A DNA stretch of 64,000 nt from Pontibacter silvestris. GTDB taxonomy: Bacteria; Bacteroidota; Bacteroidia; Cytophagales; Hymenobacteraceae. Positions 42,337 through 50,307 of the stretch are shown one piece after another. The notes beneath the pieces were generated by a model. That model saw only the letters and a program-made list of their open reading frames with translations, had not been told where the DNA came from and searched no databases. The position numbers were made by a program, and so were the translations under genes. Position 1 is the stretch's first letter; every line of letters starts with the position of its first letter. The stretch spans positions 293,783 to 357,782 of the forward strand of contig NZ_JAJJWI010000002.1 of assembly GCF_020907275.1 (NCBI RefSeq), read 5' to 3'.

Positions 42337-44412
42337 CTAGTATTTTAATAATTCGTCCATTGCTGCTGCAACTTTGTCTGGGTTTGGCAGCATCATTTTT
42401 TCCAGCTTTATATTTAATGGAATTGCTGGCAGGTTTTCAGCCCCAACAGTAAATACCGGAGCATCTAAATGTTGGAAACAAACTTTTGATATACGGCCTG
42501 CCAGAGATTCAGCGAAGGAGTTTGCCAGCGGTTCTTCTGTTAACACCAACACTTTCCCGTGTCTGCCTACAGATGAAACTACTGCATCAAAGTCAAGCGG
42601 GTTTAGCGTCCGCAAGTCCAGTATTTCAACACTACCTTTAACTTTCTTAGCTGCTTTTTTTGCCCAATAGACCCCCATGCCATAAGTAACAACAGTCATA
42701 CTGTTGCCTGAACGCACCTGCTTATCGTCTGCCTGCTGTACCACATTTGCTTTACCCAAAGGCAAAACATAATGTTCATCGGGCTCAACAGTCTTGGCAT
42801 CTTCGGTACCAGGTAGCCTGGACCAGTACAAACCTTTATGTTCCAGCATAATTACGGGGTTAGGGTCCAGAAAAGCGGCTTTCATTAATCCTTTCATATC
42901 TGCTGCATTACTAGGATATACCACCTTTATACCTCTTATTGAAAGCAACACAGACTCAATGCTGCCGGAGTGATAAGGGCCACCGCCACCATAAGCACCA
43001 ATCGGAATGCGTATCAACGACTGAACAGGAAACTTCCCCAGCGTCAGGTAACAGCTTTTTGATAGTTCTTCTACCAGTTGATTAATGCCTGGCCAGATAT
43101 AATCGGCAAACTGTATTTCCACAATAGCCTTAGCACCCACAGCAGACATACCAGCCGTAGAGCCAATAAGGTAAGCTTCCTGAATAGGAGTATTAAATAC
43201 GCGATGATCACCATACTTTTTGGCAAGCATGGCCGCCTCACGGAAAACACCTCCCAACTCCCCTCCTACATCCTGTCCATAAAATAAGGCCTCCGGGTAT
43301 GTGCGCAGAATATCATCTACAGCATGTAAGGCGGCATCCACCATATTGGTTTTCTCAGCACCTTCCGGGGTGCGTTCTCCTTCTTCGTCAGTTACAGGTG
43401 TTGGTGCAAACGTATACTGCTTATAAGTGGCTGGGTCCGGGTCAGGGGCAGCCAGAGCTTGTCTGAAATCTTCTGCTACTAATTTAGCAGCCCCGGCCAC
43501 TATCCTGTTTAGTTCTTCTTCATCAATATCCGCATTTAATAGTTGTTGGCGCAGTATAGGTAAAGGGTCTTTCTCCGTGTGTTTCTTTAAATCCTCTCCA
43601 CGGTACCACTCACTTCTTACTCCTGATGTATGGTGGTTAAGCAGTGGGCATTTGGCATGAACAAGTATGGGTTTTCTTACTTTGCGGGCATATTCAAAGG
43701 CAACTTTCATTCCTTCATATGACTCTACAAAGTCAGCTCCATCAAGGCGCAAACGCTCCATTCCTTTAAAACCGGCAGCATACTCATAGGCATCCATGGC
43801 ACGCATTTCTTTGCCTGTTGCTGATATGCCCCAGTCATTATCCTGCACCAGGTACACAATTGGCAACTCTTTCAGTACTGCCATCTGGAATGCTTCCGAG
43901 ACCTCTCCCTCTGTAACAGCGCCATCTCCCATAGAGCATATTACCACGGGCTTGTCAGCACTTTTTAACAGCCCCTGACTTTCCAGGTATGCAATACCAT
44001 GCGCCATACCTGTGGCAGGGATAGACTGCATACCTGTAGCGGAGCTTTGATGTGGTATTATGGGAAAACCTTCTCTCTTAAGGGATGGATGCCCATAATA
44101 AGAACGGCCACCTGAGAAAGGATCGTCTGCCTTAGCTAAGAGCTGGAGCATCAGTTCATAAGGTTGTAAGCCAATGCCTAGCAAAAAAGACTCATCCCGG
44201 TAATATGGTGAGGCATAATCGAAAGGTTTAAGCTGGAAAGCTGCTGCTAGCTGGACCGCTTCGTGCCCCCGGGAGGTGCTGTGGACATATTTGCTGCAGA
44301 TGGTCTTATTCTCTTCATAGGTTTCAGCCATGGCCTTGGCTGTATTCATCAGGCGATAAGCTCTTTTGAGAATTGCCACATCCAGGTTTAATTTTTCCAA
44401 AGCGTCGTTCAC
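42337..44412 (-). CDS. 2-oxoacid dehydrogenase E1, fused alpha and beta subunits
   Basis: A 691-residue thiamine-diphosphate enzyme combining E1-alpha (about 1-330) and E1-beta (about 365-691), probably the branched-chain 2-oxoacid dehydrogenase E1, whose fused form is common in Bacteroidota. The TPP motif runs from GDGAVTEGEVSEAF to VQDNDWGIS in the alpha part; the beta part shows the EAYLIGSTAGMS and EIQFADYIWPGINQ signatures and ends with the transketolase C-domain (ILDLRTLNPLDF). The E2 and E3 genes are not nearby. Start codon GTG at 44412; an exact -7 box lies 22 bases upstream. Pyruvate or acetoin specificity cannot be excluded. Confidence 0.9.
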   Translation of the reverse strand: MNDALEKLNLDVAILKRAYRLMNTAKAMAETYEENKTICSKYVHSTSRGHEAVQLAAAFQLKPFDYASPYYRDESFLLGIGLQPYELMLQLLAKADDPFSGGRSYYGHPSLKREGFPIIPHQSSATGMQSIPATGMAHGIAYLESQGLLKSADKPVVICSMGDGAVTEGEVSEAFQMAVLKELPIVYLVQDNDWGISATGKEMRAMDAYEYAAGFKGMERLRLDGADFVESYEGMKVAFEYARKVRKPILVHAKCPLLNHHTSGVRSEWYRGEDLKKHTEKDPLPILRQQLLNADIDEEELNRIVAGAAKLVAEDFRQALAAPDPDPATYKQYTFAPTPVTDEEGERTPEGAEKTNMVDAALHAVDDILRTYPEALFYGQDVGGELGGVFREAAMLAKKYGDHRVFNTPIQEAYLIGSTAGMSAVGAKAIVEIQFADYIWPGINQLVEELSKSCYLTLGKFPVQSLIRIPIGAYGGGGPYHSGSIESVLLSIRGIKVVYPSNAADMKGLMKAAFLDPNPVIMLEHKGLYWSRLPGTEDAKTVEPDEHYVLPLGKANVVQQADDKQVRSGNSMTVVTYGMGVYWAKKAAKKVKGSVEILDLRTLNPLDFDAVVSSVGRHGKVLVLTEEPLANSFAESLAGRISKVCFQHLDAPVFTVGAENLPAIPLNIKLEKMMLPNPDKVAAAMDELLKY

Positions 44413-44433
44413 TTAACGTGAGATAGTTTTATT

Positions 44434-44463
44434 CAAAATTACTAAATTCTGACCGATAGCTAA
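44434..44463 (-). promoter_or_regulatory. Promoter of the E1 gene
   Basis: The minus strand reads TTA, 19 bases, then TAATTTTG (44441-44434), an exact -7 box with a one-mismatch -33 element. The 5' leader would be only about 15 bases. Confidence 0.5.
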
Positions 44464-44540
44464 AATGTAAGTCTAAGTGCGTTTCTATGGGCTTAATTAG
44501 GTAATTTTACTGCAGTCTTACTAACATAATATAAAATACG

Positions 44541-45440
44541 ATGTTCAGAGAAGAAGTTGAATTGTTTTTTAAGCAGTTTCAGGACGATCTTTGCCAGGCA
44601 CTGGAGACTTGTGATGGTGGAGCTACATTTCAGGAAGATATATGGCAGCATGAGGGAGGTGGCGGTGGTCGCTCACGTGTTATAGAGGCAGGCGATGTGC
44701 TGGAGAAAGGCGGTGTTAATTTTTCTGCCGTAAATGGCCAGTTATCGCCACAGTTTCTAAAAATGCTGGAGATGCCTGCCCCTGATTATTTTGCCACTGG
44801 TGTTTCTGTTGTATTGCACCCGCACAGCCCCATGGTGCCTATCACGCACATGAACGTGCGCTATTTTGAGGCAGGTAACGGCAAAGCTTGGTTTGGTGGT
44901 GGCATTGACCTGACACCCATTTACCTTGACATGAAACAGGCAAAAGAATTTCATGAGCAAATGAAAGCTGCCTGCGATAAGCATCATCCCTCTTATTATC
45001 CCGAGTTTAAAAAATGGGCAGATGACTACTTCTTTAACGAACATCGTAACGAGACACGTGGTGTAGGCGGTATCTTCTTCGACAGGTTAATGGCTACTGA
45101 AGAAATTTCTATTGAGGCTCGCTTCGAATTTGTAAAAGACGTTGCCAGGGCTTTTGCTCCATTCTACACTTCTATAATGAATCAAAATCGTGATCTATCT
45201 TATGGCGAGCGGGAAAAGCAATGGCAAATGATCCGTAGGGGCCGCTATGTTGAATTTAACCTGGTTTATGACAGGGGAACTAAGTTCGGCCTTTTGACCA
45301 AAGGACGTATAGAGTCTATTCTGATGAGCCTGCCTACACATGCTTCCTGGGTCTATAACTTCACTCCGGAGCCGGAAAGCCCGGAAGAAAAAACACAGGC
45401 TTATCTGAAAAAGGATATTGATTGGTTAAATGTGCAATAA
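44541..45440 (+). CDS. hemF: Oxygen-dependent coproporphyrinogen III oxidase
   Basis: HemF converts coproporphyrinogen III to protoporphyrinogen IX with O2, a late step of haem synthesis; 299 residues, cytosolic. Family signatures are clear: EGGGGGRSRVIEAGDVLEKG, HPHSPMVPITHMNVRYFE, WFGGGIDLTPIYL and, near the C-terminus, GRYVEFNLVYDRGTKFGL. It shows that the organism meets oxygen. The PAP2 gene starts 3 bases after its stop, so the two are co-transcribed. Confidence 0.96.
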   Translation: MFREEVELFFKQFQDDLCQALETCDGGATFQEDIWQHEGGGGGRSRVIEAGDVLEKGGVNFSAVNGQLSPQFLKMLEMPAPDYFATGVSVVLHPHSPMVPITHMNVRYFEAGNGKAWFGGGIDLTPIYLDMKQAKEFHEQMKAACDKHHPSYYPEFKKWADDYFFNEHRNETRGVGGIFFDRLMATEEISIEARFEFVKDVARAFAPFYTSIMNQNRDLSYGEREKQWQMIRRGRYVEFNLVYDRGTKFGLLTKGRIESILMSLPTHASWVYNFTPEPESPEEKTQAYLKKDIDWLNVQ

Positions 45441-45443
45441 TCT

Positions 45444-46019
45444 ATGCTGGAGTCGCTAGAAAGGCTGGATCAGGAATTATTTGTATACCTGAACAGCCAG
45501 CACAGCCCTTTTTGGGATACCATTATGATTTACGCTTCAGATAAATATATCTGGATTCCATTTTACCTTTTGCTGATAGCCTATATTGTTTACCGCTACC
45601 GTAAGCAAAGCATACCTATGCTTTTGTTGGCTATAGCAGCTGTAGGCTTAGCAGATTTTATTGCTTCTGGTGTATTTAAACCTTTTTTTGCGCGGCTTCG
45701 CCCCTGCCACAACCCTGACTTATCTGCTATGGTTAATATTGTGCAAGGCTGTGGCGGGCAATTTGGTTTTATGTCTTCACATGCTTCTACTGGTTTCGCG
45801 CTGGCTGTTTTCTTTAACCTGATTCTTTCAGACCGCTACCTGTATTTTAAGATAGTGTTGGTAACCTGGGCGGTAATAGTCTCTTACAGCAGAATTTACC
45901 TGGGGGTACACTATCCAGGAGACACCATAGCCGGGGCACTGTTAGGAGCATTTCTGGCTTATTTGTGTTCCTTGGCTTATAAAATAGTTTTAAAAAAGAA
46001 TTCCTCTTTTATTCAATGA
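45444..46019 (+). CDS. PAP2-family membrane phosphatase
   Basis: A 191-residue membrane protein of the phosphatidic acid phosphatase type 2 family (undecaprenyl pyrophosphate or lipid phosphate phosphatases). All three motifs are present: KPFFARLRP (K-x6-RP), SSHAST (PSGH-like with Ser instead of Pro-Ser-Gly) and SRIYLGVHYPGD (SR-x5-H-x3-D). Five to six membrane helices are visible. It overlaps hemF's transcription unit but has no evident link to haem; recycling of the bactoprenol carrier or lipid A dephosphorylation are possible roles. Confidence 0.9.
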   Translation: MLESLERLDQELFVYLNSQHSPFWDTIMIYASDKYIWIPFYLLLIAYIVYRYRKQSIPMLLLAIAAVGLADFIASGVFKPFFARLRPCHNPDLSAMVNIVQGCGGQFGFMSSHASTGFALAVFFNLILSDRYLYFKIVLVTWAVIVSYSRIYLGVHYPGDTIAGALLGAFLAYLCSLAYKIVLKKNSSFIQ

Positions 46020-46070
46020 GATTGTAGGTCCGTTCTTCTTTGAAATACTATTAAGTTCAGAAAATTAAAA

Positions 46071-46116
46071 TTAAAACAGAGAGGCAGCTATTGTCATAGC
46101 TGCCTCTCTGTTTTAA
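46071..46116 (+). terminator. Perfect 21-bp terminator hairpin
   Basis: Arms 46071-46091 and 46096-46116 are perfectly complementary with a 4-base loop (TGTC), after the hemF-PAP2 unit. Confidence 0.9.
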
Positions 46117-46118
46117 AA

Positions 46119-46153
46119 GTTGTTGTAGAAACTTTCTAAGTTTCTACAACAAC
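46119..46153. repeat. 14-bp perfect inverted repeat between terminator and promoter
   Basis: GTTGTTGTAGAAAC (46119-46132) and its exact complement (46140-46153) flank TTTCTAA. It directly follows the hemF-PAP2 terminator, has no T-run, and ends 38 bases before the -33 element of the molybdoenzyme promoter. Confidence 0.6.
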
Positions 46154-46191
46154 ATCATTAACTGAAAACAAGTATAAAGTAAACTAAAAAA

Positions 46192-46222
46192 TTGAGTCTA
46201 GTTTAACCATACAATAATTTTG
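46192..46222 (+). promoter_or_regulatory. Promoter of the molybdoenzyme operon
   Basis: TTG (46192-46194), 20 bases, TAATTTTG (46215-46222): an exact match to the Bacteroidota -33/-7 consensus. Transcription should begin near 46229, giving a leader of about 185 bases before the ATG at 46415. Confidence 0.7.
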
Positions 46223-46290
46223 CTTTTAGCGGACTCTTCCATATAAATAGATTCGAATTTATTATATTTCATAAATAATACTAAATGTAA

Positions 46291-46383
46291 AGTTCTCGCT
46301 TCAGCAGAGAAGCATCTTTACTACATTCACCCCAAGAGGCGGGGAACCAACCTAAATAAATCTAAAGCTTGCCTGCAAAGGTT
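46291..46383 (+). promoter_or_regulatory. Candidate structured 5' leader of the molybdoenzyme operon
   Basis: Within the A/T-rich leader lies a GC-rich block with GGCGGGGAACCAACC. Possible pairings are GCTTC/GAAGC (46298-46302/46309-46313), CCCC/GGGG (46330-46333/46341-46344), a pseudoknot AGGC/GCCT (46337-46340/46371-46374) from that loop, and AACCT/AGGTT (46349-46353/46379-46383). Short helices like these can arise by chance, so this is a candidate only. No Moco, c-di-AMP or other known riboswitch could be matched in full. Confidence 0.3.
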
Positions 46384-46414
46384 AATAATCATATGACACT
46401 CATATAATTCTTTT

Positions 46415-47062
46415 ATGGCTGAAAAGAAAAATTGTGATGCTAATTCTCCGAAAGGAAATAACTGTACGCATCACAGCGAAGAAAGACGTACATTTCTGAA
46501 GCAGTCATCCGCTATGATGGCTCTTGCTTTAACACCTCCCACCGTACTTAAAGCGGCTGACCTAGATGAGAAAGTGGCTGAAAAGTTTGAGAAAGTACCT
46601 GTTACACTTGAGATAAACGGAGTTAAGCAAAAGCTGTCGGTAGAACCAAGGGTAACAGTTCTGGACTTACTACGTGAGCAGTTAAACTTAACCGGCACAA
46701 AAAAAGGCTGTGATTATGGTCAATGTGGGGCCTGTACAGTACATATAGATGGCACTCGTGTAAACTCATGTTTAACTTTTGCTGTGATGCAGGATGGCAA
46801 AAAAATTACAACTATAGAGGGCCTTGCTGCTGGTGAAGAATTACACCCTATGCAGGAGGCATTTATCAAGCACGATGGTTTCCAGTGTGGCTATTGCACC
46901 CCAGGTCAGATTATGTCGGCTGTGGCTTGTATACGTGAAGGACATGCTAACTCTGAAGCAGAAATAAGAGAGTACATGAGTGGAAACATTTGCCGTTGCG
47001 GTGCATACCCTAACATTGTAAATGCAATCCTGGAAGTTAAAAACGGAGGACAAAAAGTATGA
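46415..47062 (+). CDS. paoA: Aldehyde/xanthine dehydrogenase 2Fe-2S subunit with Tat signal (PaoA-like)
   Basis: The electron-transfer subunit of a xanthine oxidase family enzyme, 215 residues. A twin-arginine signal (EERRTFLKQ, residues 22-30, then a mild hydrophobic stretch ending in LKAAD) directs export to the periplasm, as in PaoA/YagT. The plant-type 2Fe-2S site is GCDYGQCGACTVHIDG near residue 99 and the second cluster uses QCGYC (near 157) and NICRCG (near 192). Its ATGA stop/start overlap with the next gene shows tight coupling. Aromatic aldehyde oxidation is the role of PaoABC; the substrate here is not known. Confidence 0.9.
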   Translation: MAEKKNCDANSPKGNNCTHHSEERRTFLKQSSAMMALALTPPTVLKAADLDEKVAEKFEKVPVTLEINGVKQKLSVEPRVTVLDLLREQLNLTGTKKGCDYGQCGACTVHIDGTRVNSCLTFAVMQDGKKITTIEGLAAGEELHPMQEAFIKHDGFQCGYCTPGQIMSAVACIREGHANSEAEIREYMSGNICRCGAYPNIVNAILEVKNGGQKV

Positions 47063-48042
47063 ACCAGTTCCAGTATGCACGGCCAGCAAAACAAAAAGCG
47101 GCGATAGACCTGTTGGTAAAAGACCAGAATGCCATGTTTATTGCTGGTGGAACCAACCTGATTGATTTAATGAAGCGGGGTGTGATGACACCGGAAAAGC
47201 TGGTAGATATAAACAGGCTCCCCCTTAAAGGTATTGAGAAAGTTCAAGGCGGTGTTCGCGTTGGTGCCCTGGCATTGAACAGCGCTGTAGCTGAAGACAA
47301 AGTTATATTAGAGAAATTCCCTTTGCTTTCGCTGGCATTAAAGTCAGGAGCTTCTGCACAATTGCGCAATATGGCCACAGTGGGTGGTAACATGATGCAA
47401 CGTACGCGCTGTTATTATTTCTATGACACGGCTTTGCCCTGCAATAAAAGAGAGCCAGGTACAGGCTGTGGTGCATTGGAGGGGTTTAACCGTATGCACG
47501 CAATTTTTGGCTTCAGCGATAAGTGTATTGCCGTGCATCCCAGTGATATGAGCGTGGCTCTGGTAACTTTAGATGCTACAGTATTAGTTACAGGACCTAA
47601 AGGAGAACGGCAGATTCCATTTATTGATTTTCATCGTTTGCCTGGCGATCATCCGGAAGTGGATACAAATCTGGCCCGAAATGAATTAATCCTTGCTGTG
47701 GATATTCCTGAATCGCCTTTTACCAAAAACGTGGAATACCTGAAAGTGCGGGAGCGTGCATCTTATGCCTTTGCGTTGGTATCTGTAGCGGCCGCTTTAG
47801 ATATTGATCACAACACTATCAGAGATGCCCGTCTGGCTATGGGAGGCGTGGCTCATAAGCCCTGGCGCCTGTCCGAAGCTGAAAAAGCATTAGTGGGTAA
47901 ACCTGTATCTGAGACAACTTTTGAACAAGCCGCTGAAATAGCTATGCGTGGAGCAAAAGCTTTTGAACATAATGCTTATAAGCTGAAGCTAGCTCCGAAT
48001 TCCATTGTGCAGGCGCTGAAAACAGCGGCAGGGATAGCATAA
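47059..48042 (+). CDS. paoB: Molybdoenzyme FAD subunit with 4Fe-4S insertion (PaoB-like)
   Basis: The FAD-binding medium subunit, 327 residues. FIAGGTNLIDLMKRGV is the FAD pyrophosphate loop and LRNMATVGGNMMQRTR the second FAD motif. It carries the extra cysteines seen in PaoB: C118, C128 and C137 in RTRCYYFYDTALPCNKREP followed by GTGC, and C156 in SDKCIAVHPSD, predicted to bind a [4Fe-4S] cluster absent from ordinary xanthine dehydrogenases. It passes electrons from the molybdenum subunit to an unknown acceptor. No signal of its own is present, consistent with hitch-hiker Tat export with the PaoA-like subunit. Confidence 0.9.
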   Translation: MNQFQYARPAKQKAAIDLLVKDQNAMFIAGGTNLIDLMKRGVMTPEKLVDINRLPLKGIEKVQGGVRVGALALNSAVAEDKVILEKFPLLSLALKSGASAQLRNMATVGGNMMQRTRCYYFYDTALPCNKREPGTGCGALEGFNRMHAIFGFSDKCIAVHPSDMSVALVTLDATVLVTGPKGERQIPFIDFHRLPGDHPEVDTNLARNELILAVDIPESPFTKNVEYLKVRERASYAFALVSVAAALDIDHNTIRDARLAMGGVAHKPWRLSEAEKALVGKPVSETTFEQAAEIAMRGAKAFEHNAYKLKLAPNSIVQALKTAAGIA

Positions 48043-48051
48043 ATATTACGT

Positions 48052-50262
48052 ATGAAAAAAGCAGTAAAGACGAAGGTTGAGATGGGTGATCCGCTAAACC
48101 GGGTCGAAGGTCTGCTGAAAGTTACAGGCGGAGCGAAATATGCCGCTGAGTACAACTTGCCAGATGAAACTCATGGTGTGTTAGTGACTAGTACAATAAC
48201 AAAAGGGCGTATTAAAAGTATCAACACAAAGGCTGCTGAAAATGCCCCAGGTGTGTTGGCAGTTATAACACATGAAAATGCGCCCGATGTACCCGGTTAT
48301 AATGCCTCTGTCGATAACGAGGGTTCAAGAGTTTATGGGCAGCAATTCAGGTTGTTTTTTGATGATAAAATTTATCATAATTATCAACCTGTAGCGTTGG
48401 CTATAGCCGATACCTTTGCCCGGGCTGATTATGCAGCCTCATTGGTAGAAGTGGAATATGAAGAAGAGTCGCATGTGACAGATATCAGAGATGATTTGAG
48501 CAAAGCTATTAAGCCAGAACATCATAACGATTATTCCCGTGGTCAGGCTGGAGCTTATAAAGCTGCTCCGGTTATTATAGAACAGGAGTATCAAACGCCA
48601 ATACAGGTGCACAACCCTATGGAGCCACACGTCACAACTGCTGTTTGGGAGAGTGAAGATAAAGTAACGGTATATAATAAAACTCAGGCCACAAAAATAT
48701 CACACAAAGAAATTGCTAAGTCCTTTGATTTAAAAGAAGAAAATGTACGGGCACATTCACCTTTTGTAGGTGGAGCCTTTGGGAGTTCATCAAGAGTCTG
48801 GCCGCAGGAAATGGCTGCTATTATGGGTGCTAAAGTTACCGGCAGGCCAGTGCAGGTGATGTTAAAGCGTGACCAGGTGTTCAATATGGTAGGATACAGA
48901 CCTCGGTCTGTTCAGAAATTTTGCATTGGCTCAACAGCCGATGGCACCTTAACAGGTATAACACACAATGCCTATGGTACCACTTCGCAGTATGAGCAGT
49001 TTACAGAGCGCTTACTGGATCCTACTAAATCTATGTACAGCTGCCCTAACTTAGATACAACATACAGGCTTGTGCAACTCGACATGAGTACACCCTGCTG
49101 GACACGCGGCCCCGGCGAGACAAGTGGCTCTTTCCCTTTAGAATCTGCAGTGGATGAATTAGCTTACGCCCTGGGTATGGACCCACTGGCGCTAAGGCTG
49201 AAAAATTATGCAGAAAAAGATCCAGAGAATAACAAGCCCTGGTCAAGCAAATACCTGAATGAGTGCTATGAGCGGGGTGCAGAGCGTTTTGGGTGGAACA
49301 AACGGAACCCAGAACCTCGCTCAATGCGCGATGGCGACTGGCTGGTAGGTATGGGCATGGCATCTGGGATTTATAAAGCTGTCCGCGACAGAGCTATGGC
49401 CAGAGCAAAGTTGTTTCCTGATGGTTCACTTCTGGTACAAAGTGCCGTTGCTGATACAGGGCCGGGCTCTGCTACCATTTTCACTCAGATCGCAGCTGAC
49501 GTAATGGGTACTGACATGGAAAAGACCCGCTTTGAATGGGGAGATTCGACCTTGCCCTATGCACCCGGTCAGTTTGGCTCCCATACGACTGCCTCTGTAG
49601 GTTCTGCCGTATATGATGTTTGTACCGCATTAAAGCAGCGGCTACAGCAGTTAGCTTCGGCAGCTGTACAACAGGCTGGCCCCGAAGATTTAGTGTTTGG
49701 AAATGGTCATATCCGGCTAAAACAGAGTTCCGTCAGCCTCAGGTATACTGATATTCTAAAGCAGCATAATCTGCCGGAGCTGGAGGTTATAAAAGAGTCT
49801 GACAGTAACCCTTCAATGAACAATTACTCAGGCAAGTCTTTCTGTGCCAACTTTGTGGAAGTGCGGGTACATTCATCAACTGGAGAAGTGCGGGTAAACA
49901 GAGTCATTTCTGTAGTGGATGCCGGCAAGATTATGAATCATAAAACAGCGCAAAGCCAAGTGTATGGTTCTGTTGTTTGGGGAATTGGTATTGCATTAAT
50001 GGAAGAGGGAATCATTGACCACCGTTTTGGCCGACATATCAATAATGATCTGGCAAAGTATCATGTACCTGTTAGTGCGGATGTGCCGGCTATAGAGGTT
50101 ATTCTTATTGATAAAGAAGATCCAGTTTTAGATCCTATGGGAGCTAAAGGAATGGGCGAAATACCTTTAATTGGATTTACTGCAGCTGTGGCTAATGCCG
50201 TGTATCATGCTACAGGAAAACGTATCAGGGAGCTTCCGATTACACCGGATAAACTAATTTAA
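48052..50262 (+). CDS. paoC: Molybdopterin-binding subunit 1 (PaoC-like)
   Basis: The large catalytic subunit, 736 residues, xanthine dehydrogenase family. GGAFGSSSRVWPQE contacts the molybdopterin, RGPGETSGSF near residue 352 supplies the active-site arginine, and KGMGEIPLIG near 703 carries the catalytic glutamate. It is 9 bases after the FAD subunit. PaoC-type enzymes bind molybdopterin cytosine dinucleotide and oxidise aldehydes; the chaperone PaoD is not encoded in the window. A second, related large subunit follows. Confidence 0.9.
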   Translation: MKKAVKTKVEMGDPLNRVEGLLKVTGGAKYAAEYNLPDETHGVLVTSTITKGRIKSINTKAAENAPGVLAVITHENAPDVPGYNASVDNEGSRVYGQQFRLFFDDKIYHNYQPVALAIADTFARADYAASLVEVEYEEESHVTDIRDDLSKAIKPEHHNDYSRGQAGAYKAAPVIIEQEYQTPIQVHNPMEPHVTTAVWESEDKVTVYNKTQATKISHKEIAKSFDLKEENVRAHSPFVGGAFGSSSRVWPQEMAAIMGAKVTGRPVQVMLKRDQVFNMVGYRPRSVQKFCIGSTADGTLTGITHNAYGTTSQYEQFTERLLDPTKSMYSCPNLDTTYRLVQLDMSTPCWTRGPGETSGSFPLESAVDELAYALGMDPLALRLKNYAEKDPENNKPWSSKYLNECYERGAERFGWNKRNPEPRSMRDGDWLVGMGMASGIYKAVRDRAMARAKLFPDGSLLVQSAVADTGPGSATIFTQIAADVMGTDMEKTRFEWGDSTLPYAPGQFGSHTTASVGSAVYDVCTALKQRLQQLASAAVQQAGPEDLVFGNGHIRLKQSSVSLRYTDILKQHNLPELEVIKESDSNPSMNNYSGKSFCANFVEVRVHSSTGEVRVNRVISVVDAGKIMNHKTAQSQVYGSVVWGIGIALMEEGIIDHRFGRHINNDLAKYHVPVSADVPAIEVILIDKEDPVLDPMGAKGMGEIPLIGFTAAVANAVYHATGKRIRELPITPDKLI

Positions 50263-50307
50263 GTTCTTTTAAATCATTCAAAATATTACATAAGCAGCTG
50301 GCATTGC

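Noticed and set aside
46291..46383. A known riboswitch (c-di-AMP, molybdenum cofactor) before the molybdoenzyme operon
   Set aside because: Only one short block resembles the c-di-AMP class and the other conserved segments are missing; no match to the molybdenum cofactor consensus as I know it.
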